Positions 28,301 through 35,143 of a stretch of DNA of 39,141 nucleotides are shown here, piece by piece. Each line of letters begins with the position of its first letter. The first letter of the stretch is position 1. The notes below the pieces were generated by a model. The model had not been told where the DNA came from and searched no databases. It saw nothing but the letters and a program-made list of their open reading frames with translations. Where the stretch lies: the IMG/VR virus record IMGVR_UViG_3300002835_000453, positions 1 to 39,141 of that record; one strand, written 5' to 3'. The position numbers and the translations under genes are program-made. The stretch comes from a virus.

Positions 28301-28612
28301 AGTGAAGCAATTATTATAGATGAAATAAAAAACTTTACAACAAATAGTTTGGTTAAATTTTTAAACTATAAATCTTTACCTTATAGCGGAGAAGAGTATT
28401 ATGTGCTATCATTTAAGCCTAGGGTAACTAAGGCTGGAAAGAAGATGGCTCATATGATAGTTGCAAACTCTGATCGTGAAATGAAACCTATTATAGTTTT
28501 CCCTCGACAATTTTCTGAGGGTTATATGAAATGCGAGCCAGGAACTGCTGTTAAAATGACTTTTGGAAAGTCTGAAGATGGTTCCCTAATACTGAATGAG
28601 GTAAGTAAATAG
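25334..28612 (+). CDS. dnaE: DNA polymerase III alpha subunit (DnaE)
   Basis: A 1092-residue bacterial-type C-family replicative polymerase. The N-terminal PHP domain keeps its metal residues (H7, H9, D16, D40, H41, E66), so proofreading by PHP is possible. The palm has GRGSAAGSL (about 385) and the catalytic P421-D422-I-D424-S-D426; the third Asp is D569 in KLDVLGLKTL. Thumb and fingers follow, then an OB-fold C-terminal domain (VHIIMGVVKNIKRGKGWSRIEIMDATG). Start TTG 25334 has SD AAGGG (25322-25326) 7 nt upstream; the ATG a few nt earlier is out of frame. No sliding clamp or loader is seen in the window, so it may use the host clamp. Confidence 0.95.
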   Translation: MNYVPLHVHTHYSLMDGVATPEEYCKRAKQNGMTAIAITDHGALSGHRPMYRAAKAEGIKPILGIEGYITHDRFDRRDKAERGDNPLDLVYNHIVILAKNQQGLENLNRLNEIGWTEGFYKKPRIDFEVLEKYKDGLIVLSACMSGLIAKALEHKEYAEAKRLLTWFKNTFGDDFYVEVMPHNSKELNNELLEIADSMDIKSVVTPDCHHSTVDQKVVQEIMLLLNTHAKLDKEARFEKSQKIDDIMKRLDYLYGADRPMSFRSFDIHLLSYEEMKQQMNMQGIKREDIYTNSLEIADKIEEYDIKSGLDLLPTKIDDPHMGLVDLVLKGLTEKGLYDKPEYRERMQEELDIIKDKNFSPYFLIVSNMLNWAKSQGILVGPGRGSAAGSLVCYALGITDVDPLKYGLLFFRFVNPERNDFPDIDSDIADSRRDELKGYLEEEYKNVASIATFLEFRGKGIVRDVSRAFNIPLSDVNKVLKNVDDWDEFTSSKNAQWFRMKYPEVVKYGEQLRGRIRGTGIHAAGVVTAKDSIFKYAPMETRVAPGSKDRIPVVAVDMNEAADIGLIKLDVLGLKTLTVIDETIKTIKQRHKVDIKLNSIDLNDKKVYEMLSDGRTKGVFQCEATPYTNLLVKMGVSNLDELAASNALVRPGAMNTIGKTYLARKHGKTITEYIHPIMQEFTKDTYGCVLYQEQVMQACVYLGGMSMAEADKVRKIIGKKKDAKEFDEFKDRFVVGASKHVTPFKAEALWHDFEAHAGYSFNKSHAVAYSMLSYWTAWLKYYYPIEFMYCLLKNEQDKDARTEYLIEAKKMGISVKLPHVNESDSDFTIEGKGIRVGLSSIKWISDLVASKIIARRPYTSYEEFTSLASKKGSSINIRAVQALNAIGALAFPDNLRQESVVKENLYEYLNLPEFTTSVPPHYYAYIDDIEDFDETDVHIIMGVVKNIKRGKGWSRIEIMDATGMLGVFDEEDTKIEQGKTYLFLVGANRISEAIIIDEIKNFTTNSLVKFLNYKSLPYSGEEYYVLSFKPRVTKAGKKMAHMIVANSDREMKPIIVFPRQFSEGYMKCEPGTAVKMTFGKSEDGSLILNEVSK

Positions 28613-29619
28613 TGTCAATACAGATAGAAGAGTTTTTATCACAACTAGATCCTAGTTTAAGAAAAAGATTAAGTAATGCTACAGACGTTGAAGTCATAAA
28701 ACAAAAAACACCAAGCATTAGTCTTAATAATGCACTCAAGGGTGGATTTGCTTATGGTAGACAAGTCTTAGTTTGGGGAAATAAATCTGCTGGTAAGTCA
28801 TCATTTTGTTTACAAATGATTGGTGAGGCACAAAAAGAAGGAAAGTTGTGTGCATGGATAGATGCAGAGCAATCATTTGATCCAGACTGGGCTAAAAAAC
28901 TTGGGGTAGATACGGATAAATTAATATACTCTGCTGCTAAGACTATTAATGATATGGTTGATGTTGCTACTCAACTAATGAAAGCAAAGGTAGATATATT
29001 AGTAGTTGATTCTATATCTGCATTATTACCTGCTATTTATTTTGAAAAAGACTCTAATGAATTAAAGGCTCTTGAAAATACCAAACAAATTGGTGCAGAA
29101 GCAAAAGATATGACTAATGCTGTAAAGATGCTTAACTATGCAAATAATCAAGATGGTCAAACACTATTAGTATTAATATCACAATTAAGAAATAACATTG
29201 GTGCGATGTATGCTTCCCATATGCCAACTGGAGGATTAGCAGTTAAGTTTTTCTCAAGCACAGTAGTTAAGTTGTGGTCAAGTGATTCAGATAACAATGC
29301 TCTTAAATCAAAAATTACTGTAGGAGATAAACTTATAGAAGGAAAAGTTGGAAGAAAAGTAAACTGGCATATTGATTTCAACAAAACTGGACCAGGATTT
29401 CTTTCTGGAGAATATGATTTTTATTTTGATGGAGATACCATTGGAGTAGATAAGGTAGCAGATCTTGTAGACACTGCAGAACTTTTGGGCACAATTGAAA
29501 AAGGTGGTGCCTGGTATACAGTTCTAGGTGAAAGATTGCAGGGTAGAGCAAAAGTAATTGAATACCTAAAAGAAAATCCAGAGAAACTAAAAGAACTTGA
29601 ATCAACAATCAACAAGTAA
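28612..29619 (+). CDS. RecA-like recombinase
   Basis: A 335-residue strand-exchange ATPase of the RecA/UvsX superfamily. Walker A is GNKSAGKS (56-63), the catalytic glutamate is E86 in IDAEQSFD, and Walker B is ILVVDS (129-134). A LISQLRNNIGAMY segment corresponds to the switch or DNA-binding loop region. It lacks the extended acidic C-terminal tail of cellular RecA. GTG 28612 overlaps the polymerase stop (TAGTG) with SD GAGG upstream. It likely promotes recombination-dependent replication and repair with the nucleases and resolvases encoded downstream. Confidence 0.9.
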   Translation: MSIQIEEFLSQLDPSLRKRLSNATDVEVIKQKTPSISLNNALKGGFAYGRQVLVWGNKSAGKSSFCLQMIGEAQKEGKLCAWIDAEQSFDPDWAKKLGVDTDKLIYSAAKTINDMVDVATQLMKAKVDILVVDSISALLPAIYFEKDSNELKALENTKQIGAEAKDMTNAVKMLNYANNQDGQTLLVLISQLRNNIGAMYASHMPTGGLAVKFFSSTVVKLWSSDSDNNALKSKITVGDKLIEGKVGRKVNWHIDFNKTGPGFLSGEYDFYFDGDTIGVDKVADLVDTAELLGTIEKGGAWYTVLGERLQGRAKVIEYLKENPEKLKELESTINK

Positions 29620-29767
29620 CTATACTTTATATCCTGGCAAATTTGTTTGTCATACATGTAAAGAAATAGTAGCACAGGCAAGAATGTATATAGAAAAAGG
29701 AGATCTTACTTGGATGTGTACTAAAAAACATATGTCTAAAGTAACTTTTCCACAAAGAGGGTATTAA
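29597..29767 (+). CDS. Small zinc-finger protein overlapping recA end
   Basis: A 56-residue ORF found between the RecA-like gene and the next gene. It reads FVCHTCKEIVAQARMYI and DLTWMCTKKHMSKVTF, giving Cys18, Cys21, Cys41 and His45, a treble-clef or ribbon-like zinc site. The stop overlaps the next ATG (TAATG). The only likely start is TTG 29597, overlapping the RecA-like gene by 23 nt, with a weak SD, so the N-terminus is uncertain. Similar short CxxC proteins accompany recombination genes in other phages to my recollection. The spacing of the residues makes a chance ORF unlikely. Confidence 0.7.
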   Translation: MNQQSTSNYTLYPGKFVCHTCKEIVAQARMYIEKGDLTWMCTKKHMSKVTFPQRGY

Positions 29768-30057
29768 TGAGTGAGCGTTCTGAACTAAAACGTATTGGTG
29801 CTAAGCCACACGTTAATTCAGGTAGGGGACCAGTCAAGGCTGACGGATCATTGGATGACTTCGTAGTAGATGTCAAAGAGTATTCTAAATCCTATTCCGT
29901 TAGCCAAGACTCATGGGCTAAGATTGTGTCAGATACAATGAAGGTAGATAGAAAAAAAGACCCAGCATTAATGGTTGTTCTTGGAGAGGGAAATAAAAAA
30001 GTAAGACTTGCTATAATTGAATGGGAAGTATTTGAACAGTTAAGAGAGAAGAACTAA
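29767..30057 (+). CDS. Putative Holliday junction resolvase-like mini nuclease
   Basis: A 96-residue protein with an N-terminal basic patch (SERSELKRIGAKPHVNSGRGP) and then LDDFVVDVKEY, which places D30/D31, D35 and K37 in an order reminiscent of a minimal PD-(D/E)xK endonuclease core (D...D-x-K). SYSVSQDSWAKI follows as a helix that in such enzymes carries a Ser/Gln. Phage proteins with this layout are usually annotated as Holliday junction resolvases. The upstream SD is AGAGGG. Neighbours are recombination genes, fitting the role. Catalysis is not proven by the sequence alone. Confidence 0.55.
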   Translation: MSERSELKRIGAKPHVNSGRGPVKADGSLDDFVVDVKEYSKSYSVSQDSWAKIVSDTMKVDRKKDPALMVVLGEGNKKVRLAIIEWEVFEQLREKN

Positions 30058-30368
30058 TGGAAACTACAGTAGATTTATTAAATAGACTTACAGAGTTTAA
30101 TGAGATGTCAGATTTTATGAAAGATGAAGAGTTTGAAAAGACTCTTGGTATAGTTGCAAAATTAATAATTAATCCAGATGTGCCAGCAGCAAAGGCTACG
30201 CTTTTAATTACACAACTACAAGCATACTCTGCTAAGTTTGCAATGATGGCTGCTTGGTATTCTCATGTTAAAAAAGACGATAGGGCAAAAAAGAATATGT
30301 ACTATGCAATAAGAGAAGCAACCGACAAACTGGTCGATGCCCTTAAATATAGCGTAAGGAATTTTTAA
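30057..30368 (+). CDS. Helical protein before Cas4-like nuclease, unknown
   Basis: A 103-residue nearly all-helical protein (about 15-100) with no catalytic motif. It overlaps neighbours by a single base at both ends, making a translationally coupled set with the resolvase-like gene and the Cas4-like nuclease, which suggests a partner in the same complex. I do not recognise a family. Confidence 0.6.
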   Translation: METTVDLLNRLTEFNEMSDFMKDEEFEKTLGIVAKLIINPDVPAAKATLLITQLQAYSAKFAMMAAWYSHVKKDDRAKKNMYYAIREATDKLVDALKYSVRNF

Positions 30369-31141
30369 TGACAAAAGCATTAATAAAAAAAATGGTTAAA
30401 AAAGAACCTAACACTATTGACTTTTCTATTATAGAAAAAGAAATTGTAGAAGGTCACGTTAGGGTTTATGGAACGAATAAGTTTATGACTAAAAAAACTT
30501 TTGCACCATCCTCATTGGTATACGGAAATGGAATGTGTCCTAGATATTGGTATCTTGCCTTTGAAGGAAATGAGTTTGAAAATAAAACTGATGGAACATC
30601 TTTTGCAAATATGAATGCTGGAACAGATGCACATACAAGAATAATTGAAAATGTATTAAAAGACTCTGAAATTGTAGAATGGTATGAGCAATATGTAACA
30701 TGTGATGATCCACCAATCAATGGAAAGATGGACGCCTTACTTAAAATTGATGATAATCTTGTAGCGTTTGAATTAAAAACAGCCAAAGATGAAGGTTTTA
30801 ATTATCACAAGGCTAAAAATAGTGCTAGCAGATATCATATAGAACAAGTATTAATTTATATGAAGATATTGAATTTAAAGTATGGGGCTATTGTTTATGA
30901 AAATAAAAATACTTTTGAAATATTATCTATACCTATAGTAGTAAATGAAAAACATGTAGAGTTTATTAACTACCTATTTGATTGGATGCGTAGAGTTAAA
31001 AAAGCATTTGATGAAAAGCAGTTGCCAGAAAGAGGATATAGAAAAGATTCTAAGATATGTAAATCTTGTCCTTTAGAAAAAGTATGTGATTCAAAAGATA
31101 AGGGTGTAATTAAAATCGAAAGAAGGAAAGAACTTGAATGA
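30368..31141 (+). CDS. Cas4/RecB-like PD-(D/E)xK nuclease with Fe-S site
   Basis: A 257-residue nuclease of the RecB/Cas4 family. Active-site residues are H89 (GTDAH), D122 (NGKMDALL) and E135-x-K137 (FELKT), followed by a Gln-helix-like segment (HIEQVLIYM). Four cysteines match an iron-sulfur cluster: C57 (MCPRYWY) and C231-x2-C234-x5-C240 near the C-terminus. Such enzymes are 5'-3' exonucleases that trim DNA ends for recombination. No cas1/cas2 or repeat array is present, so this is a phage recombination nuclease and not part of a CRISPR system. SD AAGGA. Confidence 0.88.
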   Translation: MTKALIKKMVKKEPNTIDFSIIEKEIVEGHVRVYGTNKFMTKKTFAPSSLVYGNGMCPRYWYLAFEGNEFENKTDGTSFANMNAGTDAHTRIIENVLKDSEIVEWYEQYVTCDDPPINGKMDALLKIDDNLVAFELKTAKDEGFNYHKAKNSASRYHIEQVLIYMKILNLKYGAIVYENKNTFEILSIPIVVNEKHVEFINYLFDWMRRVKKAFDEKQLPERGYRKDSKICKSCPLEKVCDSKDKGVIKIERRKELE

Positions 31142-31431
31142 TAAAATATTGCGAATGGTGCGATGATTCTTTTGATACAAAAAATAAAAATCAAATCTAT
31201 TGTGATCCAAAATGTAGAGCGATTGCTACAAAGAAAAAGATTGCTCAAAGATATAAACTTAATAAATCAAAAGAAAAAATGGGTAAAACAAAAAAATGTG
31301 CTGGGGGATGTACCACTATGATTAGTGTATATAGTGATTCAAAGTTTTGTGATGTTTGTTTAGTGGATATCAAAAAAACAGAAAGATTTATTAAAGATTT
31401 GAGGAATTTATTTAATTATGAGCAAAAGTAA
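31138..31431 (+). CDS. Double zinc-finger protein
   Basis: A 97-residue protein with two Cys modules: C5-x2-C8 with C22-x3-C26, and C54-x3-C58 with C71-x2-C74, separated by a Lys-rich linker. The first resembles the treble clef of DUF2116-like or transcription-associated fingers (CEWC...YCDPKCR). It overlaps the Cas4-like gene by ATGA, so it is translated in the same set. Probably nucleic-acid binding; target unknown. The missing His-Asn-His residues rule out an HNH nuclease. Confidence 0.7.
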   Translation: MIKYCEWCDDSFDTKNKNQIYCDPKCRAIATKKKIAQRYKLNKSKEKMGKTKKCAGGCTTMISVYSDSKFCDVCLVDIKKTERFIKDLRNLFNYEQK

Positions 31432-32032
31432 ATTAAGGTATATAGGAAATCCAAAAACTATTTTAGCAATTGATGCGTCAACAAATTCTATGGCATTTTC
31501 TTTATTTACAGATAGAAAGTTAGTAAAGTATGGCAAGGTAAATTTTTATGGAAACCATGTTTATGAAAGAACTGGTGATGCAACTAAAAAGATTAGTGAA
31601 TTTTTAAAAGATTATAATATTGATGCAATAGTAGTTGAGTCTGCTATATTTACAAACTCTCAAAATACAGCCATAACTTTATCTTTAGTTCAAGGAGCAA
31701 TACTTGGTGCAAGTCAAATGTACAATAAGTCACCAATAGTTTCATGCTCTCCAGTTTCTTGGCAGTCATGGATTGGAAACGGTAGACTTAAAAAAGAAGA
31801 AAAACAAGCAATTAAAGATCTTCATGGAGAAGAAAAGTCTTATTCGTTTTATAAATCAAAAGAGAGAGAATTTAGAAAATTAAGAACTATAAAAAAGATA
31901 AACATGGAATTTGATCTTACAGTAAATGATGATGATGTTGCTGATGCTGTTGCTATAGGATGGTATGCATCAGAAAATTGGCATAAGTTAGTAGATCAGC
32001 CTCATAATCTTGACAAGGGAAATAGGAAATGA
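31418..32032 (+). CDS. RuvC-like Holliday junction resolvase
   Basis: A 204-residue RNase H-fold nuclease. D19 (AIDAST), E74 (VVESAIF) and D173/D176 (DDVADAVAI) reproduce the RuvC acidic tetrad, on strands 1, 4 and the last helix. A Lys/Arg-rich insertion (about 120-155) is longer than in cellular RuvC and may bind DNA. Located with RecA-, Cas4- and terminase-related genes, it probably resolves branched replication DNA before packaging. The SD (GAGGA) is about 13 nt before ATG. Confidence 0.85.
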   Translation: MSKSKLRYIGNPKTILAIDASTNSMAFSLFTDRKLVKYGKVNFYGNHVYERTGDATKKISEFLKDYNIDAIVVESAIFTNSQNTAITLSLVQGAILGASQMYNKSPIVSCSPVSWQSWIGNGRLKKEEKQAIKDLHGEEKSYSFYKSKEREFRKLRTIKKINMEFDLTVNDDDVADAVAIGWYASENWHKLVDQPHNLDKGNRK

Positions 32033-32036
32033 TAAA

Positions 32037-32186
32037 ATGAAGTTATATACAAGTGAAGCCTGGCTTAAGAAAAGGTATCAAGTTGACAAGAAAAGTCCTG
32101 AGCAAATTGCTAAAGAATGCGGAGCATCTGTTGAAACTATATACGTATATCTTGCCAAGTTTGGTCTTAGAAAGTCAAAAAGGTAA
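32037..32186 (+). CDS. Small helix-turn-helix protein
   Basis: A 49-residue basic protein. The segment PEQIAKECGASVETIYVYLAKFGL (about 21-44) is a textbook HTH, like a sigma-factor region 4 or resolvase-type HTH, with the Ala in the turn (GAS). SD AGGAAA precedes ATG. It sits between RuvC-like and DUF1599-like genes; it may be a DNA-binding regulator or a terminase-associated recognition protein. The ORF is short, but the codon-level pattern and precise fit between neighbours (stop 32186, next ATG 32189) support it. Confidence 0.75.
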   Translation: MKLYTSEAWLKKRYQVDKKSPEQIAKECGASVETIYVYLAKFGLRKSKR

Positions 32187-32188
32187 AT

Positions 32189-32524
32189 ATGGCAGATTAT
32201 AAGTATCCAGATTTTGAAAAACAACTTGAAGATCGTATGAAGTTTATTCGTGATATCTCAACCCAAGCACCTGCTGGTAGAAAGATATTAGATGAATGTC
32301 TTGATATAGCAGAATTACTTATTAAAAAGAATAACTCTTATGGTAGTTCATATAGTCATCCTATTAACATATTCAGTAAATCTACCCCAAAAGAACAAAT
32401 TTATATCCGTATTGATGATAAACTTAATAGAATACACAAAGGTAAAGAGTATGCATCTGAAGATACTATTTTAGATCTTATTGGCTACCTTGTATTATTA
32501 AGGACATTAGATGAGCGAGAATGA
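32189..32524 (+). CDS. DUF1599-like (nucleotide modification-associated) protein
   Basis: A 111-residue protein with the pattern KNNSYGSS, then PINIFSKSTPKEQIYIRIDDKLNRI and DTILDLIGYLVLLRT. This strongly resembles the DUF1599 family (Nmad1-like, all-helical and distantly MazG-like), which occurs in phages near DNA or nucleotide-modifying genes. The conserved Asp/Glu positions fit metal-dependent nucleotide binding. No modification enzyme is seen beside it, so its substrate is unclear. SD AAAGG. Confidence 0.72.
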   Translation: MADYKYPDFEKQLEDRMKFIRDISTQAPAGRKILDECLDIAELLIKKNNSYGSSYSHPINIFSKSTPKEQIYIRIDDKLNRIHKGKEYASEDTILDLIGYLVLLRTLDERE

Positions 32525-33032
32525 TTTAGTTAAACACTTAGACTTGGTTAACCAGGTTGCTGCAGAGTATCTTAAAGGATATGATGCTTCTCAAATTGCT
32601 AAAGAGTTAGACATTCCTCGTCAAAAGGTCATGGCACTTCTTAATGACTGGCGTTCTATGATTTCTAATAATCAAGCCATTCATATGAGAGCAAAGGAAG
32701 CATTGGCAGGTGCTGATCAACACTACTCATCTTTAATTAAAAAAACTTATGAAGTTATTGATGCTGCAGATTCTACTGCAAATCTTACAGCAAAGACAAC
32801 CGCTATCAAACTGATAGCAGATATTGAAAGCAAAAGACTTGAAATGCTGCAAAAAGCAGGGTTGCTAGATAATAAAGAAATAGCAGAACAAATTATTGAA
32901 ATGGAAAGAAAGCAAAGTGTTCTTATTGGAATATTAAAAGAGATAGCAACAAAGCACCCAGAAATTCGTGAAGAAATAATGCGTAGACTATCTGAAGTAC
33001 AAACAGAGGTGATAGTAATTGACAACGATTGA
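32511..33032 (+). CDS. terS: Terminase small subunit
   Basis: A 173-residue DNA-recognition subunit of the packaging motor. Residues about 10-50 form an HTH (AEYLKGYDASQIAKELDIPRQKVMALLNDW), followed by a long helical oligomerisation region (about 60-150) and an acidic tail. It overlaps the DUF1599-like gene by 14 nt, and the large subunit starts in its last codons (TTG 33019), the usual TerS/TerL arrangement. Identified by the HTH and by direct coupling to the large subunit. Confidence 0.8.
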   Translation: MSENDLVKHLDLVNQVAAEYLKGYDASQIAKELDIPRQKVMALLNDWRSMISNNQAIHMRAKEALAGADQHYSSLIKKTYEVIDAADSTANLTAKTTAIKLIADIESKRLEMLQKAGLLDNKEIAEQIIEMERKQSVLIGILKEIATKHPEIREEIMRRLSEVQTEVIVIDND

Positions 33033-34794
33033 TTTTAGTGAATTTATAGAAGCACTGGATGAAAGTCCTTTTGAGGAAATGCCAGTAGATGTTAAAACAT
33101 TTGTAAGAAGTAAAGATTATTTAAACATGCCAGAATTATCTGAATATCAATATACTCTTGTAGAATGTATGAGTCAAATATATAAACAAGAAGATGTTGA
33201 GAGATGGCTTGGAAAACAAAAGGGTGACGAACACTATAGAAAGTATACTAAGTCTGAAGTTATTCTTATGTGTGGCAAGGGTAGTGGGAAAGACCATACT
33301 TCTACTATTGGCTGTGCTTATATTGTTTATAAACTACTTTGCCTTAAAGACCCATCAAGATATTTTGGAAAGCCTTCCAATGATGCAATAGATCTTATTA
33401 ACGTAGCAGTTAACGCACAACAAGCAAAGAATGTTTTTTTTAAAGGCTTTAAATCTAAGATAGAAGGATCACCTTGGTTTGCTGGTAAATATAAAGAGCC
33501 TAAGATAGATAGCATAGAGTTTAATAAATCAATAACTGTTTATTCAGGTCACTCTGAAAGAGAATCAGCAGAAGGTTTAAACTTAATGCTTGCAGTTCTT
33601 GATGAAATTTCTGGATTTGCAATGGAGAACGCTGGAGGAAATGATCAAGGAAAAACTGCTGATAACTTATACAAAGCATTTCGTGGATCAGTAGACTCTA
33701 GATTTCCAGACTATGGAAAAGTTATTTTACTTTCCTTTCCTAGATTTAAAGGAGACTTTATATCTCAAAGGTATGATGATGTTGTTGCTGAAAAAGAAAC
33801 AATAGTAAGAGAGCATGAGTTTATAATTAATCCAACATTGTCTGAAGATGATCCATCTAATAAGTTTACTATTGAGTGGGAAGAAGATAATATTTTATCT
33901 TATAAGTTCCCTGGAGTTTTTGCATTACGAAGACCAACTTGGGAAATGAATCCAACAAGAAAAATAGAAGATTTTAAGATAGCATTTTTTACAGACTCTT
34001 CAGATGCACTAATGCGTTTTGCTTGTATGCCAACAACTTCTTCAGATGCATTTTTTAAATCAAGAGAAAAGGTTGAAAGAGCATTGTCTTCTAGAAATCC
34101 TTTAGACACTAATAGAAGATTTGATTTAACTTTTAAACCAAAAGAAGATATAGAATATTTTGTTCATGCAGATCTTGCACAAAAACATGATAAATGTGCA
34201 GTGTCAATTGCTCATGTTGACAAGTGGGTAAGTGTTCAATCATTTAATGACTATGAGCAAATAGTTCCTTTTGTAGTAGTAGACGCTATTGCTTGGTGGG
34301 AGCCAAAGCGTGAAGGACCTGTAGATCTAAGTGAAGTTAAAAACTGGATTATAGATTTAAGAAGAAGTGGTTTTAACTTAGGCTTAGTAACATTTGATCG
34401 TTGGCAATCATTTGACATCCAGCAAGAATTAAAACAGGTAGGAATAAGAACTGAAACTTTATCTGTTGCTAAAAAACATTATGAGGATTTGTCTATGCTT
34501 ATATATGAAGACAGAGTTATTGCACCACATATTGATATCTTATTAGAAGAGTTATTAGAATTAAGAATAATGAACAATAATAAGGTTGATCATCCTAGGA
34601 AAAAATCTAAAGACTTAGCAGATGCTATGTGTGGGTCTGTTTATAATGCTATAGTGCATGCTCAAAGAGATAGAGTAAAAGAAATAGATATTCATACTTG
34701 GTCAAGAGGAAGTATTGATAACGATACTGGACTGCCTAAAGACAAAATTCGTGGTAAGGAGTTGGACTGGGGTTCGGGGTATAGATTAATATGA
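33019..34794 (+). CDS. terL: Terminase large subunit
   Basis: A 591-residue packaging ATPase and nuclease. Walker A is C85-GKGSGKD (86-92), with Asp after the Lys as in many siphovirus terminases; Walker B is LMLAVLDE (D195, E196). The RNase H-like nuclease carries D385 (HADLAQ), D460 (VTFDRW) and D535 (KDLADAM). The TTG start 33019 has SD GAGGTGAT (33006-33013) 5 nt upstream. It overlaps the next gene by ATGA. The portal gene usually following is not next; instead come an unknown gene and the Tudor-like protein. Confidence 0.93.
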   Translation: MTTIDFSEFIEALDESPFEEMPVDVKTFVRSKDYLNMPELSEYQYTLVECMSQIYKQEDVERWLGKQKGDEHYRKYTKSEVILMCGKGSGKDHTSTIGCAYIVYKLLCLKDPSRYFGKPSNDAIDLINVAVNAQQAKNVFFKGFKSKIEGSPWFAGKYKEPKIDSIEFNKSITVYSGHSERESAEGLNLMLAVLDEISGFAMENAGGNDQGKTADNLYKAFRGSVDSRFPDYGKVILLSFPRFKGDFISQRYDDVVAEKETIVREHEFIINPTLSEDDPSNKFTIEWEEDNILSYKFPGVFALRRPTWEMNPTRKIEDFKIAFFTDSSDALMRFACMPTTSSDAFFKSREKVERALSSRNPLDTNRRFDLTFKPKEDIEYFVHADLAQKHDKCAVSIAHVDKWVSVQSFNDYEQIVPFVVVDAIAWWEPKREGPVDLSEVKNWIIDLRRSGFNLGLVTFDRWQSFDIQQELKQVGIRTETLSVAKKHYEDLSMLIYEDRVIAPHIDILLEELLELRIMNNNKVDHPRKKSKDLADAMCGSVYNAIVHAQRDRVKEIDIHTWSRGSIDNDTGLPKDKIRGKELDWGSGYRLI

Positions 34795-35141
34795 GAGATA
34801 TTAACGAAGAAGAATATCATAGATTAATAGAAAAACTACTTGAAATAGGGGTTTTAGAAATAACTGGATATGATTCTATATCTGATCAATTTACCTATAA
34901 TATTACCCCTGAATGTGAAGAGTTGCTGCCAGAACTATGGCAAGAGCATTTTAAATTCATTAATGAATTAGCCTTTGAAATGTGGAATGAGGGTTTGATA
35001 GAGATGAATTTTAGTAAAGATGGGACTCCAATGGTTATGTTAAAGCCAGAAACGGTAGCCATAAAAAACTCTCTTCCAGACGATAAAAGATTTTTTATAG
35101 AAAACCTATTAAATAAACATAACACTGGTGATATAATTTAA
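34791..35141 (+). CDS. Protein of unknown function after terminase
   Basis: A 116-residue acidic protein starting in the terminase stop (ATGA). Its residues 5-50 (EEYHRLIEKLLEIGVLEITGYDSISDQFTYNITP) have the helix-helix-wing pattern of a winged helix ('L-I-E-x-G-x-L-E-I...F-x-Y-x-I-T-P'), so a DNA-binding or adaptor role is possible. Its last codons carry the -10 element of the next gene's promoter. Confidence 0.55.
   Translation: MRDINEEEYHRLIEKLLEIGVLEITGYDSISDQFTYNITPECEELLPELWQEHFKFINELAFEMWNEGLIEMNFSKDGTPMVMLKPETVAIKNSLPDDKRFFIENLLNKHNTGDII
35129..35137 (+). promoter_or_regulatory. Extended -10 promoter, leaderless, inside the upstream gene end
   Basis: TGATATAAT encodes the last residues of the upstream gene and is followed by 6 nt and ATG 35144, with no SD. 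Confidence 0.65.
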
Positions 35142-35143
35142 CT

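Noticed and set aside
30368-31141. CRISPR adaptation module because of Cas4-like protein
   Set aside because: No cas1/cas2, no repeat array and the gene sits with RecA-like and RuvC-like genes, so a recombination nuclease is the simpler call.
31138-31431. HNH endonuclease
   Set aside because: The CxxC pairs are present but no His-Asn-His residues, so only a zinc-finger is supported.
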